Assembly (NCBI GenBank): GCA_004335835.1
Contig: RWJK01001745.1
Span: 50,636 to 114,635, forward strand
DNA length: 64,000 bases
Source: Scenedesmus sp. ARA3
Lineage: Eukaryota > Chlorophyta > Chlorophyceae > Sphaeropleales > Scenedesmaceae
Reading direction: 5' to 3'
Both the position numbers and the translations under genes were made by a program. This document shows, piece by piece, positions 39,251 through 49,187 of the stretch (the stretch's first letter is position 1; the number at the start of each line of letters is the position of its first letter). Below the pieces are notes generated by a model. It was given only the letters and a program-made list of their open reading frames with translations, had not been told where the DNA came from and made no database searches.

Positions 39251-40963
39251 TTATCCAAGCAAGCCCAACTCATCTGATCGCGCACACTGCTCAACATCCA
39301 TTGTAACCAGCACGCTCTCAGGCAGTCTCATCACACGGCTGAGCGCCTCACTACCCAGCTGCGCATTGCCCTCCAGCCGCAGCTCTGTCAGCTGCACCAG
39401 CTGCTCAATGCCTGTCAAGTCCCAACCTCCCTTGCCCAAGTCACACCACCGCAGGTCCAGGTGCCGCAGCTGCGTAAGCTGGTGTGCGATCACTGCTGCT
39501 GCTGCATCACCCACGCCGCCACGCATGTTGCGCAGCACCAGGCGCGTGAGGCTGGTCAGCGCTGTCAGTGCCAGCGCATCACATGGCGGCAGGATCAAGC
39601 ATGCCGTGATGGCCAAGTCCTTCAGGCCAGTAAGCCGTGACAGCTTCCGGCATACAGCAACAGGCGCCCACTCGTACTCTGCATTTGAGTCTGTCTCATC
39701 GCCAGAGTCGCAGCTATCTGCAAGGCACACAGCCTCCAGCTCCAGCTTTGTCAGGCTGGTTGCTGCCGCTACGCCTGCCACAATGTCGTCAATCTGCCAG
39801 CGGCGGATGCGGGAAGTTTGGTTCATGTGGTGAATGTAGGATAGCTCCCGCAGCTGCGGAAGCTTCTTCCAGCGCCGCGCAGCGACAGCAGCATCCCACG
39901 CATACGTGTACGCAAGCGCCACGTGCTGCAGCGCAGGCAGCTTCTTGGCTAGCCGCTGTATCGTCTTGGTCGCTTCGCCGTCAACAATGATCCTCGCGCT
40001 CAAGCGCTGCAGCTGCTGCAGCGCAGTCACCTGGTTGACATAAGTTGGGGCGTGCACTGAGGTCAGCTGCAAGCTGCGCAGCTGCAGCGGCAGCCGCACC
40101 TCTGCACACAGCTCATCTGTCACCAACTCCTCCAGCTGAGTCAGCACTGACATATCAACCGGTTCGCTGCAATCACACAGCCTCATGTGCAGCTGCCGCA
40201 AGGGCGGCGGCCGCACCAGCAGGTGCTGCAGTGACTGCTGCACATCTGCCCAGCTGAAGATGTTTGCGTGCAGCTGCGTGAGCTTGCTGAGCTGTGCTAC
40301 ACCTGCTAAGCAACTGCCTGGCACTTTGCCGGAGCCGGTGTTGTCCAGCCGCAGCTCCTGCAAGCTGCTGAGCCCTGCTAGCAGCTCAGGTACTTGAGGG
40401 TGCTCTTCCCAGTCGAGGGTCGAAAAATCAAAATGCAGGCGGGTCAGGCTGTGGGCTGGCAGCGCCTGCAGCACTGGCATGGTTGCGAGGTTGCTGCAAA
40501 AGCTTGTCAGGCGCAGCTGCAACTGCTGCTGCTGCTGCTGCTGCTGGAGTGTTGCCTGCTTTGGATCATCTGCAGGCAACCTTGCTGTTGCTGCTGATGC
40601 TGCTGGCTGCAGTGCCTGTACCAGGGAGTGCTTTGCAAGCTCATATAGGTACTTTGGTTCGACTGCAGCCATCAAATCTGTTCCGACAGAGCCTGAGTTT
40701 GGCCTTGGCCTGTTGGCTGTGATGCTGCTGACCAAGTGCACGTGGTTGGTGAGCCAACTGGCAAAGCTGCGCAGTGTGTGCTGTTGTGCTTCAGGATCTA
40801 GCACGATCACGGTGTTGCAGGCGCTGCGCTGGCGCACTGCCTGCTGCAGCCCCTTGCATGCCCGTGCGGCAGCGCACAGCACCTGTGGGTCTGCGCTGGC
40901 TGCTGGGTGCTGCACGGCAATGGACAGCGCCAGCAGCTGCCTAAAATCACCCTTTGCCTGCAT
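39251..40963 (-). CDS. Leucine-rich repeat protein, paralogue B (intact)
   Basis: A single uninterrupted frame of 570 codons with ATG at 40963 (MQAKGDFRQLLAL). The N-terminal ~60 residues (VLCAAARACKGLQQAVRQR) resemble the short helical cap seen on algal LRR proteins. A poly-Q loop (about residue 143) and a chain of leucine-rich repeats follow, for example SLTRLHFD, LSSLQELRLDN, LSKLTQLH, VTALQQLQRL, ATSLTKLELE, LTGLKDLAI and LTQLRHLDLRWC. There is no signal peptide, kinase or NB-ARC domain, so it is probably a soluble RNI-like LRR protein of unknown partner. Unlike almost all other genes here it has no intron, which suggests spread by retroposition or loss of introns. It is the tandem duplicate of 35781-37540, in the same orientation about 3.4 kb away. 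Confidence 0.85.
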   Translation of the reverse strand: MQAKGDFRQLLALSIAVQHPAASADPQVLCAAARACKGLQQAVRQRSACNTVIVLDPEAQQHTLRSFASWLTNHVHLVSSITANRPRPNSGSVGTDLMAAVEPKYLYELAKHSLVQALQPAASAATARLPADDPKQATLQQQQQQQQLQLRLTSFCSNLATMPVLQALPAHSLTRLHFDFSTLDWEEHPQVPELLAGLSSLQELRLDNTGSGKVPGSCLAGVAQLSKLTQLHANIFSWADVQQSLQHLLVRPPPLRQLHMRLCDCSEPVDMSVLTQLEELVTDELCAEVRLPLQLRSLQLTSVHAPTYVNQVTALQQLQRLSARIIVDGEATKTIQRLAKKLPALQHVALAYTYAWDAAVAARRWKKLPQLRELSYIHHMNQTSRIRRWQIDDIVAGVAAATSLTKLELEAVCLADSCDSGDETDSNAEYEWAPVAVCRKLSRLTGLKDLAITACLILPPCDALALTALTSLTRLVLRNMRGGVGDAAAAVIAHQLTQLRHLDLRWCDLGKGGWDLTGIEQLVQLTELRLEGNAQLGSEALSRVMRLPESVLVTMDVEQCARSDELGLLG

Positions 40964-43697
40964 GGCAAACGGAGATACACGTCAGCACAAAAATATCACC
41001 ATCTGTTTTGCAAGATCTGCAGGAATGCTGGGGAGGCATGGAGCACTGCCCGGTGCACCATGGCACAGCAACTGCTGCAAGCAGGACACCAGCACGTACA
41101 TTGCAACAGACAACTGCCACAAGCTGTGCATAGAGAGGGGAACTCTGAGATGGTTGTACCCGCCATCAGCGCTACAGCTGATCTGAGGTACCCAGTGCAG
41201 CTGCTCCCTCTGCTGCTGTCACACGAAAATACCCCCACCTGTGAGACCATTTGGGGCATGCTGATCCTGCTGTTTTGAATCACAGCGTTGAGCGTTGTTC
41301 AAAGAGCCATCAACGGCGGTCTTTCAACGTGAAATGCCCCGTGCTGCCGATTCAAATGGGCGTCACACACTCAATACTCTTCTGCGCGCGCGACAGCTTA
41401 CAACCACCGTAGACAACCTTGAAATGAGAGGATGCTCTTTGGAGTTCAACGGAACGGCTGCCTATGCACAGTATTTGCACGAGCAGACACCCTGCAGCAC
41501 CCAGCAACAGCAGGGTGCAGGGTACAGCAAGACCTGCCATGCTGATTTGGCGTGCTGGCAACACTGCCTTTGACCGCCGGACTCAATGTGATCCAGGGAA
41601 CGTTTAGGCCGCCTTCAACCGGGTTGAATGCCAACGCCGTGGTGGAAACATGTGAGTTGCGAGTCACGTCCTGCATTACACAACCTGGCTTTGTGTAATA
41701 ATTCGTCATTTTACAACCGCACCGCACACCCAACAAGATCTTGGTGCAGCCACACGTCGAATGCGATACACACCAAAGACGTGGTCAACAAAGCTGTAAC
41801 ATACATACACAGTAAGAAATACAGCCATACAACCGCCACCACAACCCCTCCGTAAAAAAAAAACCTTGTCACCCCACACCTCCTAGACACCTCCTAGACT
41901 TCCTTGTATCCACCTGGACCATGGCCATGTCAGGACAGGTGCGTGTTGGTGCCACAAATGCCAGAACGGCTTGTCCATACATGATGTGGCATCCGACCCC
42001 ACGTAACACTTATGCCCACCCCACTTGCTGCTCTGCCAGCTGCATGTCAGCAAACACACTGCTCCCGACAATGTTCAGTCGCTTTCAAAATGTAGTCCAT
42101 CCTGCAGACCAAATTCTGCCTGCAGTGCTTCTTTGCTGCCGCTGCATAGCATGCTGACCGCAACACTGGTCTGATAGCCGACACGGCCGTCATCAGAACA
42201 TCAAAAACCTATGCCATTGCTTCTTCAGCCATCCGCCAAACAATCAGCAGGGCAAAGCTTGTCAGCCATCACCGTTAAGTAGCGCAAAGCAAGATAATAA
42301 TAATAGTCTTCTTGTAAGCCATACCTTGTCATCGGCATCGGCAACCGCGCCCCGTACGGAGCGGAAACTACGACTATTATTGCCTCTCTATTGGTGAGGG
42401 GTAGACCACCCAGACCCCCTCACCGCCTTCACCAGGCAGCAGGTGGGAGTTACCCATACGGTTGGCTGCGTGCCTGGCAGGGCTGGTATGTATGTAGCCA
42501 GCAATCGACGGAATCCTGCGGAGAGCCGCGAGGACATAGCAAAGCAAGATGACCTTTCCCACCCGTGCTGAAGCACCACGCACACCTGATGGCTTGCACA
42601 CCGACATTTGTCTGCCAGGCAGCGAAGCAACACCAGGCAGCTGTGCCAGCAGCAAGTGCACACTAGCATCCAAACCCAGCTGAAATCAGACCTGACTTCA
42701 CCAGTTGCCGCTGTGCTGAGAATGGTTGACAGCCCCACCAGATGCAGGAGGCACAGCCAGCCGCTGGCACGGCAGCTGACCATGAGCCAATAGCACACAC
42801 ACACACACGTGCAGCTGCATCATAGGCACACCCATGCAATGTTGGCGATAGAAAGGCAGGCCGCGCACAGGCACCCCCCCTCCCCTGTCAGTAGCAGGGC
42901 CGCATGCACACATGCGAGTCTGCAAATGAGGCCAAGACAACGACATGCAACGGTGCTGGACAACCAAACACTGCAATTGCTGGATTGGCTGCTGCAAGAG
43001 CTGCAAAGGCGGACATGGCTTGCGCATAGCATTGCTACCTTGAGTTGGCATCGCCCGCAACAATCCGCATCACGTGTTGGTCATGTGTAAGCCACCACCG
43101 CCCCTTCCCTTCAAAACCGCTGGCAGCAATTTGCTGCAAGTGGGACAGAGCCTGCAGGCACAGGAGGCGCTGCGCGCGACACACTCAACTGCCTTCACTA
43201 CCTCGACACACCGGAGCACAATCTGGTAGATCACAGCTACAGCTGACAGCAGCACTACATGCTGCCACGCAGTGCTCGATCTGCAGGGAAGCAGCAGACT
43301 TGATGCAGCTGTGTCAACAAAGCATGACAGCAGGTGCCGCTGGCTTGCGCACACAACCCCAGCCACGCAACTAAAAAACAAACGAAACAGATAGCTGCGC
43401 ACCACCTCCGCCAACAAGCCAGTGGTACAACGTAGCAGCCGCGGAGACGCATAAACATAGCCACAGCGCAGTCCCTGCTCGACATGCTAGCGAGCATGCT
43501 CATGGATGTCAGATGGACAACTCCATACAGCACAACCCCTCACCAGCTAACCCCACCAACCGCTGCGCCCGACTACTCAACACCCTCTATGCCCCCCCCC
43601 TTTCATTCCAACCCACCCACTGCCACCATCCCTGCCTGCCCTGCATATTGGCAGCAGCAGCCGCCGCACCAGAACGTTGCGCCGCACACATTGCCGC
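40964..43697. other. Intergenic region LRR B / F-box gene
   Basis: 2.7 kb without a supported gene. It holds the upstream block of paralogue B (41338-41405), a small inverted repeat (AATAATAGTC at about 42300-42309 and GACTATTATT at about 42371-42380) and an (AC)n run at 42793-42809. Frames at 42388-43417 show no domain. Much of 43000-43697 should be the 3' UTR of the F-box gene. Confidence 0.5.
42793..42809. repeat. (AC)n dinucleotide repeat
   Basis: About eight AC units, the only clear non-CAG microsatellite of this size noticed. Confidence 0.8.
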
Positions 43698-45373
43698 TTA
43701 CAGCGCGTGCGCGTGTGCCACCCGCAGAGATGCCAGCGCGCTCGAGCTGCCGCCGCCCGCCCTATTATCCATCATGCCCTGCCCCGCCTTCACCTTAGCC
43801 ACCAGCCGCATGCGGTCCATCGGCGTGAGCTTGATGCAGCCGCCGGTGTCGATGGCGGTGAGCATAGGCAGCCGCAGCAGCGCAGACACGGCCTCCTGCT
43901 TGAGCGCGGTCGCGCCGCACAGGCTCAGCTTGAGGGGCATCATATCTACAATAAAGAAGGAACAAGCATTGACAGCGGTCAGCAAAACGCAGAGAGCAGA
44001 GACAGGAGACACAAGCAGGTGTGGCAAGTCGCGCTCAGCCAGGACGCAGAGCAGCAGGCCCAGCTGTCACATGCTACTGCCGCACCAGCAGGGTCACCAC
44101 ACTGCTGCGCTGCAGACACTACCGCAGGTGCAGCGCACATCAACAGCCGTGCCACGGCACCCTGTCAGCACAGTAGCCCCGCAGCAACACAGCGCTACAT
44201 TGTAAGCAAGCCCCGAGGCTGTGCAGCGCTATATGTCTGCTGAGTGCAAGCATGGCTCACCGCTGCGCATGCGGCTGCAGATGCTGTCCACCAGGCCCTT
44301 GACGCCCTCGTTGTCCAGGTGGCTGAACTGCGGGCGCGGCATGCTGGGCTGCTGCCGGTACGCGTGGCTGTCCAGCGACAGCTCACGCAGCGGCAGCATG
44401 CCGATCACCTGCAGATGCGGCGAGGTGAGGAGCGTGCGAGGCAGATGATACAGACGTTTACAGGTGATCGCAGGTGCAGGGGTAAGCTTGCTCTGCTGTC
44501 AAGAGCTGCAGATGATAGCTGCGTGCTCCTCTGCAGCGTTTGCAAGTGCTCAGCCTGCACCTGTGGAAATCACTACTGATACTATCGGCATTAACAATCT
44601 GACAGCACGGTACGAGGGGCTGAAAACGGCGCTAGCAGCTCAAAACCCTTCGGCTCGCAATATGCAGTCGAACATACACGCGCAGCAACACCCCATCCCT
44701 GCTTCAGGACACCCACTCACCCGCAGCTGCTCAGTGCTGAGCATCATGCCCTTCACCTCCAGCTCCAGCCCCCTCAGGCAGCTCATGCCATTCAGATAGA
44801 ACAGCGCCGCATCAAGCTCCACAGGGCTGCCCACTAGGAATGCAAGCCGCTTGATGTTGGGGCAGGCAGCAGCAGCAGCCTGGATGTTGAGCGCCGGGCC
44901 ATCCAGCTGCAGCTCAGTCAGCCCGGGGCAGCGCTCAAGCAGCGGCTCAAGGCTGTCTACAGCAGCAAAGCGCACGTGGAGGCGGCGCAGCGCGGTGTGG
45001 CATAACAAGCTGCGCCGCTGCTGCTGCACCACAAGTTGCTGCGGCTCAGCTGCTGCCTCCTGCTGCTGCTGTGGCGGTTGCTGGACCTGCTGCAGCAGCA
45101 GGCCTGCTTGGCGGCTGCCACCTGCCTCCTCCTGCAGTGAGCTGTGCTGCAGCTGCTCCGCCAGCGCTGCTGTAGCTGCTGCTGGCACGCTGATGCTTGT
45201 GGAGTCGCTGGCTGCGCCAAGACTGCCATCATCACTGAAGCAGCCCTCGTCCTCATCACTCAGACTGTCCGAAGCATCGCTGCTGATGCGTAGGTGTCGG
45301 CGCTGCCGCAGCGCATGCTCCTGCACGCTAGCGCCGTCTGCGCTGCTGCTGGGTCCGGAGCCCACAGGTGCCA

Positions 45374-45405
<32 letters not shown>

Positions 45406-46444
45406 GACAGCGCCTGGCGGCTGCTGCTTGCGCCAGCATGGCCGCTGACGACTGCAGCCGCTGCAATCTGGATGTTCGCTGCGGCGGCGGGGGCACGCAG
45501 CGGCTGCCACCATGCGCCAGTTTGCTGCAGCTGCTGCCAGGCGAAGCCCTCTGCACCCTCAATGTGCAGCGACTCCAGCTGCTTGCAGGACTGCAGGATG
45601 GCAGGCACAAATGTGCCTGCAACTCCACGCCCAGCATCTTCCAGCATGAACACTTTGAGCAGTGGAGCACTGCTCACCAACGCTGTGATGCCTTCATCCG
45701 TGACTGCAGTTGTGCCCAGCAGCTTCACACTGATCAGGTTTGCTCCATTTGTGCGGGCGATGTTCAGCAGGACCTCATCAGTGACAGCCTCCCCTGATAG
45801 AGTGAGCTCCGAGTACCCTGGAATCAAGGGAGGGCAGCGGGTGTGCAGCCAACTCAGAGGGTGAATCATCAGAAAGTGCTACCCAAGCGCCAGCAGAGGG
45901 CGGATTACCATGCACTACACGCCCTGCGGCGCAGAGGCCGCGCGTAGAAGCCATTTGAATTCTGAGGAAATACAAAAAGTGCACCGAGAAAGCGTCGTTT
46001 GGGGTGCTCGCGGCGCTTCATGCCGACCTCGCCGAGAACTGGGCCGTACATAGCCATGACTCATCTGACAGACACGGATTGAAAGATACCATCCGAAAAG
46101 AAAACCAGGCATTCCATAAAGCGCAAGCAGAAGCCAGGCAGCGCACCTGTCAGCAGCTTGCTCGCGCCAAGGAAAGTTGCACGCTTATGGGCCACGTCCG
46201 TCTTTCTAAAGCGTGTCACTGTTGCCTGTCTGCTTGGAACACCCGCATTGTCTGCACCATCGAAGGCTACAGGCAGCAGCACCTCCCGGCACAGCTCCTG
46301 TCGCCAGCGCTTACATACGCCGCACAGAGCTACCAAATGTAGCAAGCGGTTGCCAGGAGAGTCATCTTTAACCACCAGCTGCGCTATGTTGCGAACGAGC
46401 TGCTCAGGGCACTCAAGCTGCGATTGCTGCACTGTCGCGGCCAT
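43698..46444 (-). CDS. F-box / leucine-rich repeat protein
   Basis: Minus-strand exons 46444-46147, 45817-44721, 44408-44261 and 43945-43698 keep phase; 596 residues. The N-terminus (ECPEQLVRNIAQLV ... LVALCGVCKRWRQEL) has the shape of an F-box, closest in wording to the F-box of Tubby-like plant proteins. The large second exon has LRR strands (SELTLSG, ANLISVKLLG, APLLKVFML, CPGLTELQLDG, LRGLELEV) split by a long disordered insert with poly-Q and acidic runs (SDEDEGCFSDD). Exons 3-4 add more repeats (LPLRELSLD, LKLSLCG, LPMLTAIDTGGC). An F-box would tie it to SCF ubiquitin ligase, with the LRRs as substrate receptor; this is inference. The stop TAA is part of a TGTAA. Confidence 0.78.
45371..45406. 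repeat. Coding (CTG)n tract (poly-Q in F-box/LRR protein)
   Basis: About eleven CTG units on the plus strand, read as CAG on the coding strand, giving a glutamine run in the disordered insert. Confidence 0.9.
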
Positions 46445-46791
46445 CCTGACTCTTCAAACAGCAACTTTTTACTCAATACATAGTGAACAACTCATCAACT
46501 GATACCTGGCAGTGCAGTTGCGTGCTTGCATACCCATCATCAGCTTGAACACACCCACCCCAAACCCCTGCACCCTTGGGCTGACATGGAACGTATTTTG
46601 CAAGAAGCGGAGGGATGCTGTGATCCACATAGCAAGCAGACTGTCTATGCCATATTTCCGCTTCAACGGTGAAATGATCTAGATTAAGGAGAGTAGACTG
46701 GCAGAAGCAATACAAACTGTACCGCTGCTGCCAGCACGTCATCTGCTGGTCCAAGAATGCCTGAAGCTCCAGCTGCTGACCACAGCTGCAG
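46445..46791. other. Short intergenic region
   Basis: Holds the promoter of the F-box gene and the 3' UTR of the upstream coiled-coil gene, both minus strand. No gene seen. Confidence 0.55.
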
Positions 46792-48889
46792 TTACCCGTC
46801 AAGTAGTGCGTTGCCTACGTGCTGCAGCTGCATCATTGTCGCGTCCAGCTCAGCTCGCAGAGCGGCAATGTTCGCATCTTTCTTGGCGAGCACACCCTGC
46901 AGCTTCACATGCACTGCGTCCAGCTGCAGTGCGTGCTGCGCCTGAATTTGGCACACCTGGTGCAAGTAAATTAAGCATCAGCACAACACATTGTGTCGCG
47001 AGGCATAAAAAAAGCTTATGATAGCTCCTCAGCAATCAGGCGAGGGAAGCCGCAGGTGCCATCAGCTGATGAAGACTGTTGGCGCCGCCATCATACAGAA
47101 CGCACAGACTGGGCTGCGCAGCATGTTGTAACACGGTTCTATTCATCGCCTGAACCACGCAATCTCAGTGCACCGGGATGCTGCTGGCAGTACAGTGCTG
47201 CTGATCTTTAAGGCGTGCCAGTCTCAACACACTTACCTTGGCATCCTGCTCACGCGCTGTCACATGCAGCTGCTGCTGCATTTGTTGCTCCACTCGCTGC
47301 ATCTCCTGCGCCCAGAAGCGCTGTTTGTGTTGCAGCTTCTGCTCTGCTGCCTCTAGCTGCTGCTGCAGTTGACTTGTGGTTGCTGCTGCCTGCTGGGCCG
47401 CAACATCTGCCTGCTGCCTCTGAGCTTGCAAGTCGCCGTGAGCTGCCTGCAACTGCTGCTGGACACTGGATAGCTGCTGCATTACCACCTCAAGGTCTGC
47501 CGCCGCTTCCTGGTGGCGCCCCTTCCTGCGCCAGCATCAAACAAGCATGCCAGCTATTCACCAAAGTGCATCACAATGCACGGTTGCAGTCGGCCAAGCA
47601 GTTGTGTCAGCGACAGTAAGAAAACATGCGAAAGCCGGTGGCACGATCTATCGTGTTGAAACGATGTGATGTCCCATGACAGCAGGCAGCTGCACACATG
47701 ACTGCATGAGCAGCGTGCCAGCCTGCGTCTGCTCACCATTGCGCTGCTGACTGCTCTGCTTGTTGCACACGTGCAGCCGCTGCAGCTTTGACAGCCTCCA
47801 CTTCTCCCTGCGACCACTCCTCAACTTCGGTCATGAACGCCTCTTGCTTGCGCTGCAGGGCCTGCTTCTCCTCAGCCTGCAGAAATTGGCAACACAGCAA
47901 GGCACCATGATCAGCGTCATGCAGATGCTACTGCCAGATTCAGCAATGATGCTCTGTGGAGCAATAGACGGTCAATGACAACCCATCCATGAGAGGCTTG
48001 TGTCCAGGATACCACAGCCGCGGGCATGTGCTGACCCTGCAGGCAGCACCCACCCATTCTTGCTGGCGCTGCTCAAGCTCTGACCGGATGTCCTGAAGCT
48101 GCTGCAGATGGACTGAGTCCTTGGCAGCCAGCTGCTCAACGTGCTGCTGCTCAATCTGCGCCAGTGTATCCTGCAGCCGCTCTGCCTGCTGAGTGAGCAC
48201 CTTCTTGTCCCTGCAAGAATGTGTGCAGCTGTCAGTACTGTCTTGTACATGCACAACATGGGTAAAGCATGCACTGCCAGCTATGATTGAAGTGTGCAGC
48301 TGTCAGTCACGCAACAAGTTGTTCTTGCAATAAAGCAATCAACATGTGTTTAGGTTCTCACTTCTCAAAATGCTGCCGCAGCTTGCTTGCACGTTCCACA
48401 CTGTCCTTCAAGCGAGTCTGCAGTGCCAGGATCTCCTGCTGCTGGCTGTCTGATTGCTGTTCATACTGCAGCTTCTGCTGCAGCAGTGCCACGGTCTCCA
48501 GCTGCGTCAAAGAAGCAGATGCTTCAGCGTTGTAGTATCCAGCTGGCAGATGTGTTTCGCTTGAGCAAGCTGGCAATCATTGTGTTGGTGTGATGCGCAC
48601 CTCTTTCTGCTTTGCCTTGACGGCATAGAACTCCTGCTGGTCCAGCTTCATGTGCTGTACTTGCTGCTTCAGCTGGTCATACATATGACGATTTACACCT
48701 GCAGGCGCTTTGGTGTTGGACAGGCGACCATCTGTGACCTGACTGGACTGCCAGCATGTTGGACAGCAATTGCTCAGGCCCGACCGCCATGAAGGGTCCC
48801 TTGGCACAAAATAGCTGCACACCTTGTGCCTGCTGTGAGGGGCTGACGCTTTCCAGGTGCTGGTTGCTGTGCTGCAAGCTGCTCGGCAT
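46792..48889 (-). CDS. Long coiled-coil protein, centrosomal/ciliary candidate
   Basis: Minus-strand exons 48889-48739, 48698-48601, 48501-48362, 48210-48054, 47876-47737, 47525-47237 and 46956-46792 keep phase; 379 residues. After a ~50-residue low-complexity head the protein is almost all heptad-type helix rich in Gln, Glu, Ala and Leu (for example LETVALLQQKLQYEQQ, LQDTLAQIEQQHVEQL, LEAAEQKLQHKQRFWAQEM). It ends with VKLQGVLAKKDANIAALRAEL. The last motif, a helix with KKDxxIxxLRxxL, resembles C-termini of centrosomal and ciliary coiled-coil proteins such as CEP131, but this is wording similarity only. Upstream exons may exist (an open frame extends to about 48961). It is divergent from HSP33. 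Function not established. Confidence 0.62.
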
Positions 48890-49187
48890 CCTGTATGAAA
48901 CAAGCAGCTGCTGCAGAAAGGTCAAACGGTCAAGCACGCAAGTCACCGAACACTCGCACACAATTCAACAGTCAGAAGCATGAATTCATCCATTTACACT
49001 GCTGTGTACGAGCTGCATGTAAAAGTCTGCACTACGCACCCGCACTCCCAGACCACGAACCACAGCCATGTGACGACAAGGCTCAACACCTGCGACCACA
49101 AGGTTGTCTTGCGCTGAATTTGCAAACCTTGAATGCTCTTGGATTTGTCTAATTTCAGTGCCCTGCATCGCAGCAGCAAATCGCACC
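48890..49187. promoter_or_regulatory. Divergent intergenic region coiled-coil / HSP33
   Basis: About 298 bp between the two start codons, the most compact divergent spacer in the window. No element can be named by inspection. Confidence 0.5.

Noticed and set aside
42388..43063. Minus-strand frames of 98-138 codons
   Set aside because: They overlap each other in different frames, are Cys/Ser/His-rich, and have no domain or phase-consistent exon structure.
44851..45864. 337-codon plus-strand frame
   Set aside because: Exact antisense shadow of the LRR exon of the F-box gene; Ser/Cys/Arg-rich with no domain.
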